This document shows positions 24,228-34,723 of a stretch of DNA of 40,754 nucleotides, piece by piece. The notes under the pieces were generated by a model that was not told the DNA's origin, searched no databases, and saw only the letters and a program-made list of their open reading frames with translations. Every line of letters starts with the position of its first letter. Within the stretch, counting starts at the first letter, position 1. The stretch is from an uncultured Bacilli bacterium (GTDB lineage Bacteria > Bacillota_I > Bacilli_A > RF39 > UBA660), in contig CANRKG010000013.1 of NCBI GenBank assembly GCA_947631155.1, forward strand, positions 1 through 40,754, given 5' to 3'. Made by a program: the position numbers and the translations under genes.

Positions 24228-24974
24228 TCACTCTCCCGTCAAGATTTTATATCCATCCTTAGTTACTACTACAGTATGTTCAAAATGCGCTGCAGGATGG
24301 CCATCTTTAGTTACTACCGTCCAATCGTCATCCAACATTTCAACGCTTGGACTTCCTGCGGTTAACATGGGTTCAACTGCTATTGTCATTCCTTCTTTTA
24401 ATCTGACCCCTGTATTAGCAATACCATAATTAGGTACATTGGGTTCTTCATGAAGTTCTTGCCCAATCCCATGACCACATAGTTCTTTCACTACTCCTAA
24501 ATTATGCTCTTTAGCAAATTTTGAAATAGCACTTCCGATATCACCAATTCTATTACCAGGTTTAACCTGATTAAGCCCTACGTATAAAGCTTCTTCCGTA
24601 TATTTCATTAAATGTGATTTTTCTTCATCAATTTGTCCAACTGGATAACTCCAAGCCGAATCACCATGATAACCTTTATAACAAGCACATATATCAAGAG
24701 TAACTATATCACCATTTTTTAATTTTCTAGGACCAGCAATGCCATGTACAACTTCATCGTTTACTGAGATACATATAGCTGCCGGATATCCTTGATAATT
24801 TTTACAAGATGGAATAGCATCTTGACTTCTAATATACTTATCGGCCAAATCATCAATTTCTTGTGTAGTTATTCCCGCTTTAATATAAGGTTTTAAGTAT
24901 TGGTGTGTTTTATAAACAATATTACCAGCAATCTGCATTAAATCCACTTCTCTTGGACTTTTCAAAGTAATCAA
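24228..24974 (-). CDS. map: Methionine aminopeptidase, type I
   Basis: This enzyme removes the initiator methionine from nascent proteins with two metal ions. The 248-aa protein has the metal ligands in [16 protein letters not shown] (two Asp), [17 protein letters not shown] (His), TIAVEPML (Glu) and HFEHTVVVT (Glu). The start is TTG at 24974, whose TG overlaps the TGA of adk, with GGAG about 10 nt upstream; no ATG fits. Adk-map coupling is common in Firmicutes. Confidence 0.95.
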   Translation of the reverse strand: MITLKSPREVDLMQIAGNIVYKTHQYLKPYIKAGITTQEIDDLADKYIRSQDAIPSCKNYQGYPAAICISVNDEVVHGIAGPRKLKNGDIVTLDICACYKGYHGDSAWSYPVGQIDEEKSHLMKYTEEALYVGLNQVKPGNRIGDIGSAISKFAKEHNLGVVKELCGHGIGQELHEEPNVPNYGIANTGVRLKEGMTIAVEPMLTAGSPSVEMLDDDWTVVTKDGHPAAHFEHTVVVTKDGYKILTGE

Positions 24975-25636
24975 TTACGACCATCTCCACTGATAATACT
25001 ATCGATTTGTTTAAATACTTCTTCTACTGTATGATTACCATCTATTTCATACAATACACCTTGTTTTCTATAATGTTCAATAATAGGTTCTGTTTTTTCT
25101 AAATACAATTTATATCTAGTTTGGAAAGCTTCAATATTATCATCTTTTCTTTGATAAAGTCTACCTCCACAAATATCACATGTAGAATCTATCTTTGGAA
25201 CATTATTTTCACTATTGATATTATAAATAGCTTTACAATTTTCACAAATTCTGCGTCCTGTGATTCTTTTTTCTAAATCCTTTTCATTAATGTTAATTAA
25301 AAATACATAACCAACATCATATCCAAGTCGATTTAAAATCGAATCATATATTTTGGCTTGTTCAATATTTCTAGGAAAGCCATCAATAATATAGCCATTT
25401 TTACAATCTGGTTTTTTCAAACGTTGCTCTACTAATTGATTAGTAATATCATCTTTAACTAAACCACCATTTGACAATACTTCAGAAACATAATTTCCTA
25501 TTTCACTATCTTCTTTAGCAATATCTCTAAGAATATCACCAGTAGATATGTGAGGAATATTATATTTTTCTACGATTAAATCAGCTTGTGTTCCTTTCCC
25601 TGCTGCTGGTGGAGCAATAAACATTATGTTTTTCAT
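24971..25636 (-). CDS. adk: Adenylate kinase
   Basis: Adk catalyses ATP + AMP to 2 ADP. The 221-aa protein has the P-loop PPAAGKGTQAD at 9-19, GFPRNIEQA, and a long LID with four cysteines (CENC...CDIC, about 131-153) that bind structural zinc, as in many Gram-positive enzymes. Its ATG overlaps the TGA of secY in ATGA, so it is coupled to the translocon gene. Confidence 0.97.
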   Translation of the reverse strand: MKNIMFIAPPAAGKGTQADLIVEKYNIPHISTGDILRDIAKEDSEIGNYVSEVLSNGGLVKDDITNQLVEQRLKKPDCKNGYIIDGFPRNIEQAKIYDSILNRLGYDVGYVFLININEKDLEKRITGRRICENCKAIYNINSENNVPKIDSTCDICGGRLYQRKDDNIEAFQTRYKLYLEKTEPIIEHYRKQGVLYEIDGNHTVEEVFKQIDSIISGDGRN

Positions 25637-26904
25637 TTTCTTCTATAACTCCTCCTATAGCCTCTAGCAAGTAAACTTCCTTCCAGTTGTTTATAAGTTT
25701 CAAGTGCAACTCCGACTACGATTAATAATCCGGTACCACCTATAGATACTGTAGTAGGTAAACTTGTAAAATTAGAGAATATAATTGGAATTCCTGCTAT
25801 AATTACTAAGAATAGGGCACCTAAAACAGTTAATCTAGATAATACTTTACTTACATATCTTTTTGTTTCATCCCCTGGTCTTATCCCTGGTATATATCCA
25901 CCATTATCCTGAAGATTTTTTGAAAATTCTTCTGGTTTTAATTGAATAAATGTATAGAAATATGCAAATAAGAATATTAACAATACATAGATAATAAAAC
26001 CAACTGGTGTATTATAAGTTAAATACTTAGAAACAACCATCGAAAATGTTTCATTATTAACTATTCTAGCTATAATACCTGGAACAGAAATCAAACTAGA
26101 TGCAAAAATTACTGGAATAACACCCGCTGTATTTATTTTTATTGGCATAAAAGATTGCCCTGCTTTTCCATATGCACTAGTAGATTTATTAGCATATTGA
26201 ATTGGTATTCTTCGCTCAGATTCTTGAACAAAAATCATTCCAATGATAATTGCAAAATATACTATTACGAATAAAATAAATTTTGCAATACCAAGTGTTG
26301 TTACTTGTACAGTATCAAATACAACTAAACTTTGAAAGGCTGTAACAAACATTTGAGGTAATGTTGCTATGATACCAGCCATAATAATTAAACTGATACC
26401 ATTTCCAACTCCTTTTTGAGTTATTTGGTCACCTAACCATAACAAGAATGCTGTACCTGCTGTTAAAACTGTAGCTATATATAGATATTCTATTGGGCTA
26501 CCACTTTTACCAATAAATGAGAATGCAAATGCATAACCTTCAATAAAAGCAAAAGCAATACCAATATATCTAGTAATTTGATTTAATTTTTGACGTCCTG
26601 TTGGACCTTCTTTACTTAAATCAGTAAAATATGGAATTATATCCATTTGCAACAATTGCATAATGATTGATGCCGTGATATATGGCATCACACCTAAAGC
26701 AAATATTGAAAAATTCTTTAGTGCTCCACCACCCATAGTATTTAAAAGCTCAAGGAACCCTAAATTACTTGATAAATCATCTGTACCTGGTACTCGAATT
26801 GAGATACCTAAGATAAAAATTAGTAGTGCCCCAATTGTAAAATAAATTCTATGTCTTAAATCTTTATTGGTTGGTGTAAATAATTGCTTCATGGTTTTAA
26901 ACAT
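25633..26904 (-). CDS. secY: Preprotein translocase subunit SecY
   Basis: SecY is the channel of general protein export and membrane insertion. The 423-aa protein has ten membrane segments, the plug region near GFLELLNTMGGGALKNFSIF, KPEEFSKNLQDNGGYIPGIRPG in the large cytosolic loop, and a C-terminus ending LLARGYRRSYRRK. The length is normal. It lies 2 nt after the rplO stop in the spc operon. Confidence 0.97.
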   Translation of the reverse strand: MFKTMKQLFTPTNKDLRHRIYFTIGALLIFILGISIRVPGTDDLSSNLGFLELLNTMGGGALKNFSIFALGVMPYITASIIMQLLQMDIIPYFTDLSKEGPTGRQKLNQITRYIGIAFAFIEGYAFAFSFIGKSGSPIEYLYIATVLTAGTAFLLWLGDQITQKGVGNGISLIIMAGIIATLPQMFVTAFQSLVVFDTVQVTTLGIAKFILFVIVYFAIIIGMIFVQESERRIPIQYANKSTSAYGKAGQSFMPIKINTAGVIPVIFASSLISVPGIIARIVNNETFSMVVSKYLTYNTPVGFIIYVLLIFLFAYFYTFIQLKPEEFSKNLQDNGGYIPGIRPGDETKRYVSKVLSRLTVLGALFLVIIAGIPIIFSNFTSLPTTVSIGGTGLLIVVGVALETYKQLEGSLLARGYRRSYRRK

Positions 26905-26905
26905 A

Positions 26906-27349
26906 TTAGATCACCTCAGCTTTACTTCCTGACTCTTTGATCTTTTCTAATGCACTATTAGAAAACTTATTAGCTTGAATTGTTAACTTCTTTTCAAGTT
27001 TTCCATTGCCTAGTACTTTAATCCCACTTAATTGTTTTTTGATTATTCCTTTTTCTTTTAATAATGCTGGTGTAACAACAGTACCATTATCGAATATGTT
27101 CAAATCACTTAAATTAATAACAGCATATTCTTTTTTAAATAAAGCATTTGAAAATCCTCTTTTTGGTAATCTTCTATATAATGGTAATTGTCCACCTTCA
27201 AATACTGGATTTATACTTGCTCCACTACGTGATTTTTGTCCCTTTTGTCCACGTCCACAAGTTTTACCTAATCCACTACCTGAACCACAGCCAACACGTT
27301 TTCTTTTATGTGTAGCTCCAACATTTTTACTTAATTCATGTAACTTCAT
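26906..27349 (-). CDS. rplO: 50S ribosomal protein L15
   Basis: L15 is a late-assembly 23S rRNA-binding protein. The 147-aa protein has the Gly/Lys-rich N-terminal tail [25 protein letters not shown], then [17 protein letters not shown]. Its ATG overlaps the rpsE stop by 1 nt. In most Firmicutes rpmD (L30) lies between rpsE and rplO; here no space is left for it. Confidence 0.97.
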   Translation of the reverse strand: MKLHELSKNVGATHKRKRVGCGSGSGLGKTCGRGQKGQKSRSGASINPVFEGGQLPLYRRLPKRGFSNALFKKEYAVINLSDLNIFDNGTVVTPALLKEKGIIKKQLSGIKVLGNGKLEKKLTIQANKFSNSALEKIKESGSKAEVI

Positions 27350-27858
27350 TATCCTAAAATCTCCTCTACTGACTTACCACGTAATCTTGCAACTTCTTCA
27401 GGTGTTTTAATAGATGTAAGCGCATTTAACGCAGCTCTAGCCATATTTAATTTTGTTCTTGCTCCAAGGGACTTTGAAACAATATCACGAACACCTGCTA
27501 ATTCAAGAACAGCACGAACAGATCCTCCAGCAATTACTCCAGTACCAGCTGCTGCAGGTTTAATAATTACTCTAGCAGCTCCACTAGTTCCAATTGCTTC
27601 ATGTGCAACTGTTCTTCCATCAATTAGAGGTATTTTTATTAAATTCTTATTAGCATCTTGAATAGCTTTTTTAATTGCATCAGGTACTTCATTAGCTTTA
27701 CCAATACCTAATCCAACACGACCTTTACGGTCACCGACAACAACTATAGCAGAAAATCTTCTTTGACGACCACCTTTTGTTACTTTAACAACGCTTTTAA
27801 TCTCAATTACTAATTCTTCTAAAGTCTTGTCTTTACCTTCTTGTGTCCTTTTTTGCAT
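27349..27858 (-). CDS. rpsE: 30S ribosomal protein S5
   Basis: S5 helps maintain decoding accuracy and mRNA unwinding at the entry channel. The 169-aa protein has [27 protein letters not shown] in the dsRBD-like domain and the C-terminal [19 protein letters not shown]. The C-terminal residues end in VEEILG. It is directly fused in overlap to rplO (TAATG type). Confidence 0.97.
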   Translation of the reverse strand: MQKRTQEGKDKTLEELVIEIKSVVKVTKGGRQRRFSAIVVVGDRKGRVGLGIGKANEVPDAIKKAIQDANKNLIKIPLIDGRTVAHEAIGTSGAARVIIKPAAAGTGVIAGGSVRAVLELAGVRDIVSKSLGARTKLNMARAALNALTSIKTPEEVARLRGKSVEEILG

Positions 27859-27870
27859 AATACCCTCCTA

Positions 27871-28233
27871 TTAGAATTCTAATCCATTTTCACGTGCAGC
27901 ATCTGCTAATGCTTTTACACGACCATGATAAAGGTATCCACCTCTATCAAATACTACTTTTGTAATTTTTGCTTTTGAAGCTTTTTTAGCTATTGCTTCT
28001 CCAACAACTTTAGCTGCCTCAATATTACTTCCGTTTTTTATTTTTAAATCTTTATCAAGTGTTGAAGCAGAACAAAGAGTAGTTTTAGCTTCGTCATCTA
28101 TAATTTGTGCATAGATTCCTGTATTTGAACGAAAAATACATAATCTTGGTATTTCTGCTGTACCGCTAATTTTAGAACGAATTCTTGCATGACGTACAAC
28201 ACGCATACTATTACGAGATTCCTTTTTTATCAT
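27871..28233 (-). CDS. rplR: 50S ribosomal protein L18
   Basis: L18 binds 5S rRNA and, with L5, joins it to the central protuberance. The 120-aa protein has [18 protein letters not shown] at about 14-31, then [14 protein letters not shown] and the C-terminal [24 protein letters not shown]. The length is standard; it lies between rplF and rpsE. Confidence 0.97.
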   Translation of the reverse strand: MIKKESRNSMRVVRHARIRSKISGTAEIPRLCIFRSNTGIYAQIIDDEAKTTLCSASTLDKDLKIKNGSNIEAAKVVGEAIAKKASKAKITKVVFDRGGYLYHGRVKALADAARENGLEF

Positions 28234-28256
28234 CCTTATTTCTCCCTTCTACTTAC

Positions 28257-28787
28257 TTATGCAGCTTTCTTTCCTTCTTTACGACGAATATGTTCATCTT
28301 TATAACGAATTCCTTTACCTTTATATGGTTCAGGTTTTCTTACTTTTCTTATATTAGCAGCAAATTCACCAACTAATACTTTATCAATTCCTTTAACAGT
28401 TATTTCAGTATTTCCATTTGCTTCTACTGTAATCCCCTCTGGAATTTCCATTTCTACTGGATGAGAATAACCAGCATTAATTACTAATTTCTTACCTTGA
28501 ACATTAAAACGATAACCAACACCAACGATTTCTAAAGCCTTTTCATAACCTTTAGTTACTCCCGTAATCATGTTACTTATTAATGCATTCATAGTACCAT
28601 GCATTGCTTTAGCCATTTCATTTTTACGTTCTAATGTAATTTCGTTATTTTCTTGTTTCATTGTAATATCTTTTAACATTACTTGTCTTAATTCACCTTT
28701 AGGACCCTTTACGATAACTTCACCATTTTCTTCTGTTACTGTAACTCCTTCAGGTACTGCAATGATTCTTTTTCCAATACGACTCAT
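28257..28787 (-). CDS. rplF: 50S ribosomal protein L6
   Basis: L6 sits at the factor-binding site next to the sarcin-ricin loop. The 176-aa protein begins MSRIGKRIIAVPEGV, has GVGYRFNVQGKKLVINAGYSHPV, and ends with the family motif PEPYKGKGIRYKDEHIRRKEGK. The two-repeat structure is complete. It lies between rpsH and rplR. Confidence 0.97.
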   Translation of the reverse strand: MSRIGKRIIAVPEGVTVTEENGEVIVKGPKGELRQVMLKDITMKQENNEITLERKNEMAKAMHGTMNALISNMITGVTKGYEKALEIVGVGYRFNVQGKKLVINAGYSHPVEMEIPEGITVEANGNTEITVKGIDKVLVGEFAANIRKVRKPEPYKGKGIRYKDEHIRRKEGKKAA

Positions 28788-28813
28788 TCTGACACCTCCT
28801 TATATTTTTTATT

Positions 28814-29215
28814 TTACCAAATATAAGCTAGAACTTCCCCACCTATATTTTGTTTGCGAGCTTCCTTATCTGTCATAATTCCTTTAGATGTAGAAATAAT
28901 TGCAATTCCTAATCCATTTAAAACTTTAGGAATTTCATCATTTTTAACATACACACGAAGTCCTGGTTTGGAAATTCTCTTAAGTCCAGTGATAACTCTT
29001 TCTTTCTTTTCAGTATATTTTAATGTTAAAAGTAGAGTTCCTTGAACATTATCTTTTTCTAATTTATAATCTTTAATAAATCCTTCTTCTTTTAAAATTC
29101 TAGCGATTTCACCTTTTACATTAGAAGCAGGAACTTTCACTTCTTCATAACGCATTTGATTAGCATTACGAATACGTGTTAACATATCTGCTATTGTATC
29201 TGTTACTACTGCCAT
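28814..29215 (-). CDS. rpsH: 30S ribosomal protein S8
   Basis: S8 binds the central domain of 16S rRNA and in many bacteria represses the spc operon. The 133-aa protein has [15 protein letters not shown] at 6-20 and the C-terminal [27 protein letters not shown]. It lies between the zinc S14 gene and rplF. Confidence 0.97.
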   Translation of the reverse strand: MAVVTDTIADMLTRIRNANQMRYEEVKVPASNVKGEIARILKEEGFIKDYKLEKDNVQGTLLLTLKYTEKKERVITGLKRISKPGLRVYVKNDEIPKVLNGLGIAIISTSKGIMTDKEARKQNIGGEVLAYIW

Positions 29216-29236
29216 ATTTTATTTCCTCCTTTCCAA

Positions 29237-29422
29237 TTACCAGCTTGATTTTTTAACACCTGGTATTTGTCCTTTATAAGCTAATTCACGAAAGCAAATA
29301 CGACATACACCGAATTTACTCATAACTGCATGTGGTCTTCCACAACGAGAACATCTAGTATATTCACGTACTTTAAACTTTTGTGGTCTACTAGCCTTTA
29401 CTTTCATACTTTTTTTTGCCAT
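29237..29422 (-). CDS. rpsZ: 30S ribosomal protein S14, zinc-binding type
   Basis: This 61-aa short S14 has two CxxC pairs (CSRC, then CRIC about 16 residues later) forming a zinc ribbon, and ends [11 protein letters not shown]. This is the zinc-dependent form (rpsZ/rpsN type Z) rather than the long zinc-free form, so zinc supply affects the ribosome. It lies between rplE and rpsH. Confidence 0.97.
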   Translation of the reverse strand: MAKKSMKVKASRPQKFKVREYTRCSRCGRPHAVMSKFGVCRICFRELAYKGQIPGVKKSSW

Positions 29423-29435
29423 TTTTACCCTCCAA

Positions 29436-29975
29436 TTACTTTCTAAAAGGAATTCCTAATCCATTTAATAAGTCAAATGCTTCTTCGTTTGATTTTGCTG
29501 TTGTTACGAATACGATATCCATACCACGAACTTTTACTATTTCATCATAATTAATTTCTGAGAAAATTAATTGTTCCTTAATTCCCATTGTATAGTTACC
29601 TCTTCCATCAAAGGCTTTAGGAGAAACTCCTCTAAAATCACGTACTTGAGGTAATGATATTGAAATTAATTTATCCATGAAATTGTACATGTTATCTCCA
29701 CGTAATGTAACTTTACATCCGATTGGTTGTCCTTCTCTAACTTTAAATCCTGCAATAGATTTCTTAGCTTTTGTGATCACAGGTTTTTGTCCTGATATTT
29801 TAGTTAAATCTGCAACAGCTGCATCCAACAATTTAGAATTTGTTGTTGCATCTCCTACTCCCATGTTAATAACTATTTTTTCTAATTTGGGAGCCTGCAT
29901 TATTGACTTATAATTATGTTTACTCATTAAACTTGGAATTACTTCATTTAAGTATTTTTCTTTTAGGCGGTTCAT
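29436..29975 (-). CDS. rplE: 50S ribosomal protein L5
   Basis: L5 carries 5S rRNA into the 50S subunit and contacts P-site tRNA. The 179-aa protein has [21 protein letters not shown] at about 30-50, [21 protein letters not shown] and the C-terminal [20 protein letters not shown]. The length is standard. It lies between rplX and rpsZ. Confidence 0.97.
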   Translation of the reverse strand: MNRLKEKYLNEVIPSLMSKHNYKSIMQAPKLEKIVINMGVGDATTNSKLLDAAVADLTKISGQKPVITKAKKSIAGFKVREGQPIGCKVTLRGDNMYNFMDKLISISLPQVRDFRGVSPKAFDGRGNYTMGIKEQLIFSEINYDEIVKVRGMDIVFVTTAKSNEEAFDLLNGLGIPFRK

Positions 29976-29993
29976 AAGTTACCCTCCTTTCAA

Positions 29994-30302
29994 TTAATCA
30001 AGTTTTTCATTTGATTTTTTTGTTATTCTTACTTTTTTACCATTTTTGTCAGTTGTGTGTCCTATTCTAGTTCTTTTCTTTGTCTTAGGATCAATAATCA
30101 TGACATTAGAAGCATCTATTTTTCTTTCAACTTCAACAATGCCTCCAGATTGTTGTCCATTTGGTTTAACATGTTTCTTAGCAATATTAACACCTTCAAC
30201 AACAACTCTGTTTTCTGCTTTTAGCACTTTGATTATTTTACCTTCTTTTCCCTTATCAGAACCAGCGGTTACTACAACTTTATCTCCTACTTTTAAGTAC
30301 AT
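29994..30302 (-). CDS. rplX: 50S ribosomal protein L24
   Basis: L24 nucleates 50S assembly at the 5' domain of 23S rRNA. This 102-aa KOW-domain protein begins MYLKVGDKVVVTAGSDKGKEG and has VEGVNIAKKHVKPNGQQSGGI. The length is standard. It lies between rplN and rplE. Confidence 0.97.
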   Translation of the reverse strand: MYLKVGDKVVVTAGSDKGKEGKIIKVLKAENRVVVEGVNIAKKHVKPNGQQSGGIVEVERKIDASNVMIIDPKTKKRTRIGHTTDKNGKKVRITKKSNEKLD

Positions 30303-30314
30303 AATATCCTCCTT

Positions 30315-30683
30315 TTATAGCACTTCTGTTGCTAAAGATACTATTTTCATATAATCTTTATCACGAAGTTCCCTTGCGACTGGTCCAAAAATACGAGTTC
30401 CTACTGGACTCTTGTCATCTTTAATAATGACACAAGCATTGTCATCGAACTTAATATAACTTCCATCTTCACGACGAACACCTTGGCGGCTACGAACGAT
30501 AACTGCTTTTACAACTTTACCTTTTTTCATGTTTGAATTTGGTATTGCATTTTTTACTGTACCAACTACAACATCACCAATATTTCCAGTTTTAACATGA
30601 CTTCCTCCTAGGACACGAATTACTAATAGTTCACGAGCACCAGAGTTGTCTGCAACTTTCATACGACTTTCTTGTTGTAACAT
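30315..30683 (-). CDS. rplN: 50S ribosomal protein L14
   Basis: L14 lies at the subunit interface and is the docking site of RsfS. The 122-aa protein begins [19 protein letters not shown], with [22 protein letters not shown] in the middle and [20 protein letters not shown] at the end. It is standard in every respect, between rpsQ and rplX. Confidence 0.98.
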   Translation of the reverse strand: MLQQESRMKVADNSGARELLVIRVLGGSHVKTGNIGDVVVGTVKNAIPNSNMKKGKVVKAVIVRSRQGVRREDGSYIKFDDNACVIIKDDKSPVGTRIFGPVARELRDKDYMKIVSLATEVL

Positions 30684-30708
30684 AAATTATTCCTCCTCAC
30701 CTAAGCAA

Positions 30709-30969
30709 TTAAATAATTACTGCTTCTTTTACTATTTCTTTTAAATAGAAATGTTTTGTTTTTGACATTGGTCTAGTAGAAACAATTCTAACAATGTCTC
30801 CAACTTTTGCTTTATTTGTTTCATCATGAACACAATATTTTTTAGAGCTTTTAACTCTTTTATGATATAAAGGATGAGTTATATAAGTTTCAACTAAAAC
30901 GCTTATTGTTTTGTTATTAGTAGCACTAACAACTTTACCAACAAATTCCTTTTTAATCGCTTTTTCCAT
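30709..30969 (-). CDS. rpsQ: 30S ribosomal protein S17
   Basis: S17 is an OB-fold primary binding protein of 16S rRNA. The 86-aa protein has [18 protein letters not shown] at about 7-24, [19 protein letters not shown], and [15 protein letters not shown]. The length is standard; it lies between rpmC and rplN. Confidence 0.97.
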   Translation of the reverse strand: MEKAIKKEFVGKVVSATNNKTISVLVETYITHPLYHKRVKSSKKYCVHDETNKAKVGDIVRIVSTRPMSKTKHFYLKEIVKEAVII

Positions 30970-30980
30970 CTTATTCCCTC

Positions 30981-31175
30981 CTAATTATTTGCTTCACGTT
31001 CTTTTAGAACAGTTTTTAATCTAGCAACGGTGTGTCTTAATTCTCTTATTCTTGAAGGTTTTTCAAGATTACCTGTAGCTTGTTGAAAACGTAAATTAAA
31101 TAATTCTTCTTTAATTTCTACTAATTTGTTTTGGATATCTTCTGTAGATAATTCTCTTATTTCATTAACCTTCAT
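30981..31175 (-). CDS. rpmC: 50S ribosomal protein L29
   Basis: L29 is a two-helix protein at the exit tunnel, near the SRP and trigger factor site. The 64-aa protein begins [18 protein letters not shown] and has [24 protein letters not shown] 31175 is chosen because GGTGG lies 6-10 nt upstream; an in-frame ATG at 31190 would have no such site. It overlaps the end of rplP by 11 nt. Confidence 0.95.
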   Translation of the reverse strand: MKVNEIRELSTEDIQNKLVEIKEELFNLRFQQATGNLEKPSRIRELRHTVARLKTVLKEREANN

Positions 31176-31596
31176 TTTTTTCACCACCATCTTCTTTTCT
31201 TACAAATTTTGTGGCAACTGGTAACTTGTGAGATGCAAGTCTTAAGGCCTCGCGAGCAACTTCTTCGCTAACTCCGGCAATTTCAAACATGATTTTACCT
31301 TCCTTAACTACTGCTACCCATCCTTCAACATTACCTTTACCTTTACCTTGACGAGTACCAATTGGTTTTTTAGTTAGCGGCATATGTGGAAATATATTTA
31401 TCCATACTTTACCACCACGTTTCATGTAACGAGTCATAGCAACACGAGCAGCTTCTATTTGATTAGCTGTAATCCAAGCTCCTGTTTTAGCTTGTAACCC
31501 ATATTCTCCGAAACTTAATCTTGTGTTTCCTTTTGACTTTCCTTCGTAAGGTAATCTATGAACACGACGATATTTTGTTCTTGACGGTATTAACAT
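31165..31596 (-). CDS. rplP: 50S ribosomal protein L16
   Basis: L16 helps place tRNA at the A site and is a late-assembly protein. The 143-aa protein begins [15 protein letters not shown], with [21 protein letters not shown] and [20 protein letters not shown]. It ends 1 nt-scale into rpmC, so the two are coupled. The length is standard. Confidence 0.97.
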   Translation of the reverse strand: MLIPSRTKYRRVHRLPYEGKSKGNTRLSFGEYGLQAKTGAWITANQIEAARVAMTRYMKRGGKVWINIFPHMPLTKKPIGTRQGKGKGNVEGWVAVVKEGKIMFEIAGVSEEVAREALRLASHKLPVATKFVRKEDGGEKNEG

Positions 31597-31597
31597 A

Positions 31598-32251
31598 TTA
31601 ATTACCTCCCTTAGTCTTTTTTGAATTAAGGATTTCTCCTTTATAAATCCAAACCTTTACACCGATTTTTCCAAATGTTGTATCAGCTTCACTATGTGCA
31701 TAATCAACATCTGCTCTTAAAGTATGTAAAGGAATCGTTCCTTCTGTATATCCTTCACTACGAGCCATATCAGCTCCACCAAGTCTACCAGAAACTGATG
31801 TTTTAATACCTTTAGCTCCTGCCTTCATTGCATTTCTAATGGCACGTTTTTGAGCCATACGGAATGAAGCTCTGTTACTAATTTGATTAGCAATAGAATC
31901 AGCAACTAATTGAGCATTTATATCTGCTTTTTTAATATCAACAATTGAAATTTGTACATTTTCATCAGCAATTTTTGATAATTTCTTCTTTAATTTTTCT
32001 ATTTCTTCTCCACCACGGCCAATCATAACACCTGGTTTAGAAGTATGAATTACTACTTCACATCTCTTGGCATTTCTTTCAATTTCAACTTTAGCGATTG
32101 ATGCATTCTTCATATTTTTTTCTAAATATTCACGAATTTTAATATCTTTATCTAAATATTTTGAAAAATCTTTTTTATTAGAATACCATCTAGCTTCCCA
32201 ATCTTTATTGATGCCAAGTCTTAGTCCGTTAGGATTAACTTTTTGTCCCAT
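31598..32251 (-). CDS. rpsC: 30S ribosomal protein S3
   Basis: S3 lines the mRNA entry channel and has helicase activity with S4/S5. The 217-aa protein has [14 protein letters not shown] at the start, a KH domain with [18 protein letters not shown] at about 74-91, and [26 protein letters not shown]. It stops 1 nt before the rplP ATG. Confidence 0.97.
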   Translation of the reverse strand: MGQKVNPNGLRLGINKDWEARWYSNKKDFSKYLDKDIKIREYLEKNMKNASIAKVEIERNAKRCEVVIHTSKPGVMIGRGGEEIEKLKKKLSKIADENVQISIVDIKKADINAQLVADSIANQISNRASFRMAQKRAIRNAMKAGAKGIKTSVSGRLGGADMARSEGYTEGTIPLHTLRADVDYAHSEADTTFGKIGVKVWIYKGEILNSKKTKGGN

Positions 32252-32267
32252 ATTGTAACCTCCTTAA

Positions 32268-32600
32268 TTATTTTGTAGCCACAGTTATCACTATGTGACT
32301 AGTTCTATGATTGTTATGTCCAATATGAGAACGTGAATCAAACATGTGACGTTTCATAACTGGACCAGCATCTACTCTTGCTTCTTTAATATAAAGGGTT
32401 GCAACGTCTGCTCCTTCATTATTGACAGCGTTAGCAATAGCAGAATCTAAGACTTTTTTTGTAAGTCTAGCTGACTTATTATTTACATTACTTAATATGG
32501 TCAATGCATCATCCACTTTTTTACCACGAATTAAATCTGCAATTAAGCGAGCTCTAATTGGTGATACTCTAAGTGATTTAGCAATTGCTCTTGCTTCCAT
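32268..32600 (-). CDS. rplV: 50S ribosomal protein L22
   Basis: L22 lines the narrow part of the exit tunnel, and its beta hairpin is where macrolide-resistance changes occur. The 110-aa protein has SPIRARLIADLIRGKKVDDAL at about 12-32 and the hairpin KEARVDAGPVMKRHMFDSRS. The length is standard; it lies between rpsS and rpsC. Confidence 0.97.
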   Translation of the reverse strand: MEARAIAKSLRVSPIRARLIADLIRGKKVDDALTILSNVNNKSARLTKKVLDSAIANAVNNEGADVATLYIKEARVDAGPVMKRHMFDSRSHIGHNNHRTSHIVITVATK

Positions 32601-32623
32601 ATACTTTCCTCCTAGTCATTTTT

Positions 32624-32893
32624 TTATTTCTTTTTATCTGAACCATGTCCACCAAATTTACGAGTTAAAGCAAATTCGCCAAGCTTATGTCCAACCATAT
32701 CTTCTGTAACATAAACTGGAATAAATTCTTTACCATTGTGAACTGCAAATGTGTGTCCTATAAAATCAGGAAAAATAGTAGAACGACGTGACCAAGTTTT
32801 TATAACTTCTTTTTTTCCAGACTTATTTAGTTCCTTAACCTTGTTTAATAATCTTTCAAATACATAAGGTCCTTTTTTTGTACTTCTAGCCAT
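32624..32893 (-). CDS. rpsS: 30S ribosomal protein S19
   Basis: S19 lies in the 30S head with S13. The 89-aa protein begins [16 protein letters not shown], has [22 protein letters not shown] and ends [18 protein letters not shown]. Length and order (rplB-rpsS-rplV) are standard. Confidence 0.98.
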   Translation of the reverse strand: MARSTKKGPYVFERLLNKVKELNKSGKKEVIKTWSRRSTIFPDFIGHTFAVHNGKEFIPVYVTEDMVGHKLGEFALTRKFGGHGSDKKK

Positions 32894-32909
32894 TTTTTAT
32901 CATCCTTTC

Positions 32910-33740
32910 CTATTTACCATTACGACGACGTACGATAAATTTATCAGATTGTTTTTTCTTACGTGTCTTATATCCAAGTGCAGGTTTACCCCAAGGTGTA
33001 ACTGGTGCCTTACGTCCGATTGGTGCACGTCCTTCACCACCACCGTGTGGATGGTCATTAGGGTTCATTACAGAACCACGTACTGTAGGTCTAATTCCTT
33101 TATGACGATTACGACCTGCTTTTCCTATTTTTACAAGAGAAGAATCTTCGTTACCAACTTCACCAACTGTTGCCATACAAGTTCCAAGAATTTGTCTTTG
33201 TTCTCCACTTGCTAAACGAATCATTACATATTTTCCTTCACGTCCAAGGATTTGTGCAGAAGCTCCTGCACTTCTTGCTAATTCTCCACCTTTTCCAGGA
33301 CGAAGTTCTATATTATGAATTGTAGTTCCTACTGGAATCATCATAATTGGTAATGCATTACCGATTTTAATATCTGCATTTTCTCCAGCCATAACTTCCA
33401 TACCAACTTTTAAATCTTTAGGAGCTATAATATATCTTTTTTCTCCATCATTATAATTAATTAAAGCGATATTAGCAGTTCTGTTTGGATCATATTCAAT
33501 ACTTGCTACAACTCCAGGCACGTTTAATTTATTTCTCTTAAAATCAATGATACGATATTTTCTCTTTGCGCCTCCACCTTGATGACGTACTGTTATCTTA
33601 CCTTGATTATTGCGTCCACCGTTTTTCTTAATAATAACAGTTAGACTTTTTTCAGGAGTTTTCTTAGTTATTGTTTCATTAACTAAGGTACTCATTTTTC
33701 TACGTCCTGGTGTAGTAGGTTTATAATTTCTTATTGCCAT
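32910..33740 (-). CDS. rplB: 50S ribosomal protein L2
   Basis: L2 is needed for subunit joining and peptidyl transfer. The 276-aa protein has [12 protein letters not shown] at 6-17, [20 protein letters not shown], and the conserved C-terminal [17 protein letters not shown] containing the functionally important His, then TPWGKPALG. It lies between rplW and rpsS. Confidence 0.98.
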   Translation of the reverse strand: MAIRNYKPTTPGRRKMSTLVNETITKKTPEKSLTVIIKKNGGRNNQGKITVRHQGGGAKRKYRIIDFKRNKLNVPGVVASIEYDPNRTANIALINYNDGEKRYIIAPKDLKVGMEVMAGENADIKIGNALPIMMIPVGTTIHNIELRPGKGGELARSAGASAQILGREGKYVMIRLASGEQRQILGTCMATVGEVGNEDSSLVKIGKAGRNRHKGIRPTVRGSVMNPNDHPHGGGEGRAPIGRKAPVTPWGKPALGYKTRKKKQSDKFIVRRRNGK

Positions 33741-33755
33741 AATTTATTTCCTCCT

Positions 33756-34040
33756 CTACCCAAGATCTATTGTTTGACCCTCTGCAAGTGTAACAATAGC
33801 TTTTTTTGATCTATTAGTTAAACCTGTATAACGACCAACTCTTCTTTTTTTAGGTTTTTCATTTAAAGTCTTGATTGAAGTAACCTTAACTTTAAAGATC
33901 TTTTCAATAGCACTTTTAATTTCAGTTTTATTTGCTGTTGGATCTACTTTAAAAGTATATTGTCCATTTTCTTTAGCCATTTGGCTTTTTTCAGTAATAA
34001 CTGGTGCTTTAATAATATCTAAATATTTTGTATCTTTCAT
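33756..34040 (-). CDS. rplW: 50S ribosomal protein L23
   Basis: L23 is the docking protein for trigger factor and SRP at the tunnel exit. The 94-aa protein begins [19 protein letters not shown] and has [23 protein letters not shown] followed by a basic loop [12 protein letters not shown]. Its ATG overlaps the rplD stop codon in TAATG. Confidence 0.97.
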   Translation of the reverse strand: MKDTKYLDIIKAPVITEKSQMAKENGQYTFKVDPTANKTEIKSAIEKIFKVKVTSIKTLNEKPKKRRVGRYTGLTNRSKKAIVTLAEGQTIDLG

Positions 34041-34666
34041 TATGCTAGCACCTCCTCAATTTTCTTTAGTGCATCTTTAGTTGCTACTAAGTAATCTGCT
34101 CCAATTAAATCTAATACACTAATTTCTTCTGGTTTTACTAATAAAATATTATTTAAGTTTCTAGTAGCTAAAATTACATTTTCATCTAATTCTTTTACTA
34201 CCAATAATACTTTCTTGTCAGTAAGTTTTAATGAATCTAAAATTGTAATAAAATCTTTTGTTTTTGGTGTTTTTAAAACCAAATCTTCTAAAACCATAAT
34301 TGCATTCTCTTTAGCTTTATAACTGTAAGCAGAACGAATTGCAATTTGTCTTTCTTTACGATTCATTTTTTTACTGTAATCACGTGGAACTGGAGTACCA
34401 TATCTTCCTCCACCTACCCATTGTACTGCTCTAATAGAGCCTTGACGAGCATGACCTGTTCCTTTTTGTCTCCACGGTTTTCTTCCGCCACCTCTAACTT
34501 CTGAACGAGTTTTAGTTGAATGTGTTCCCTGTCTAAGTGATGCATATCCTAAGATGATAGCATCGTGTAAAACTTTATCATTTGGATCAATTCCAAATAT
34601 ATTTTCATTTAATTTAATATCATTAATTTTTTCACCCTTAAGATTGAAAATATCTGCTTTTTTCAT
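34040..34666 (-). CDS. rplD: 50S ribosomal protein L4
   Basis: L4 lines the exit tunnel opposite L22. The 208-aa protein has [21 protein letters not shown] at about 46-66, then [19 protein letters not shown], the extended tunnel loop. ATG 34666 is chosen behind AAAGGAGG; an in-frame ATG at 34687 lies before the ribosome binding site. In gamma-proteobacteria L4 represses the S10 operon; whether it does here is unknown. Confidence 0.97.
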   Translation of the reverse strand: MKKADIFNLKGEKINDIKLNENIFGIDPNDKVLHDAIILGYASLRQGTHSTKTRSEVRGGGRKPWRQKGTGHARQGSIRAVQWVGGGRYGTPVPRDYSKKMNRKERQIAIRSAYSYKAKENAIMVLEDLVLKTPKTKDFITILDSLKLTDKKVLLVVKELDENVILATRNLNNILLVKPEEISVLDLIGADYLVATKDALKKIEEVLA

Positions 34667-34723
34667 ATCTCTTCCTCCTTTCATCACAAATTATCAAAAT
34701 TTATTCTATGTACTGTGATGATA

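Noticed and set aside
24228-26904. Possible Mollicutes code with TGA as tryptophan
   Set aside because: secY, adk and map end in TGA at the expected C-termini and tryptophans in the window use TGG, so the standard bacterial code applies.
13870-34080. Numerous plus-strand open frames opposite ribosomal genes
   Set aside because: They overlap highly conserved minus-strand genes, lack ribosome binding sites and show no recognisable protein features.
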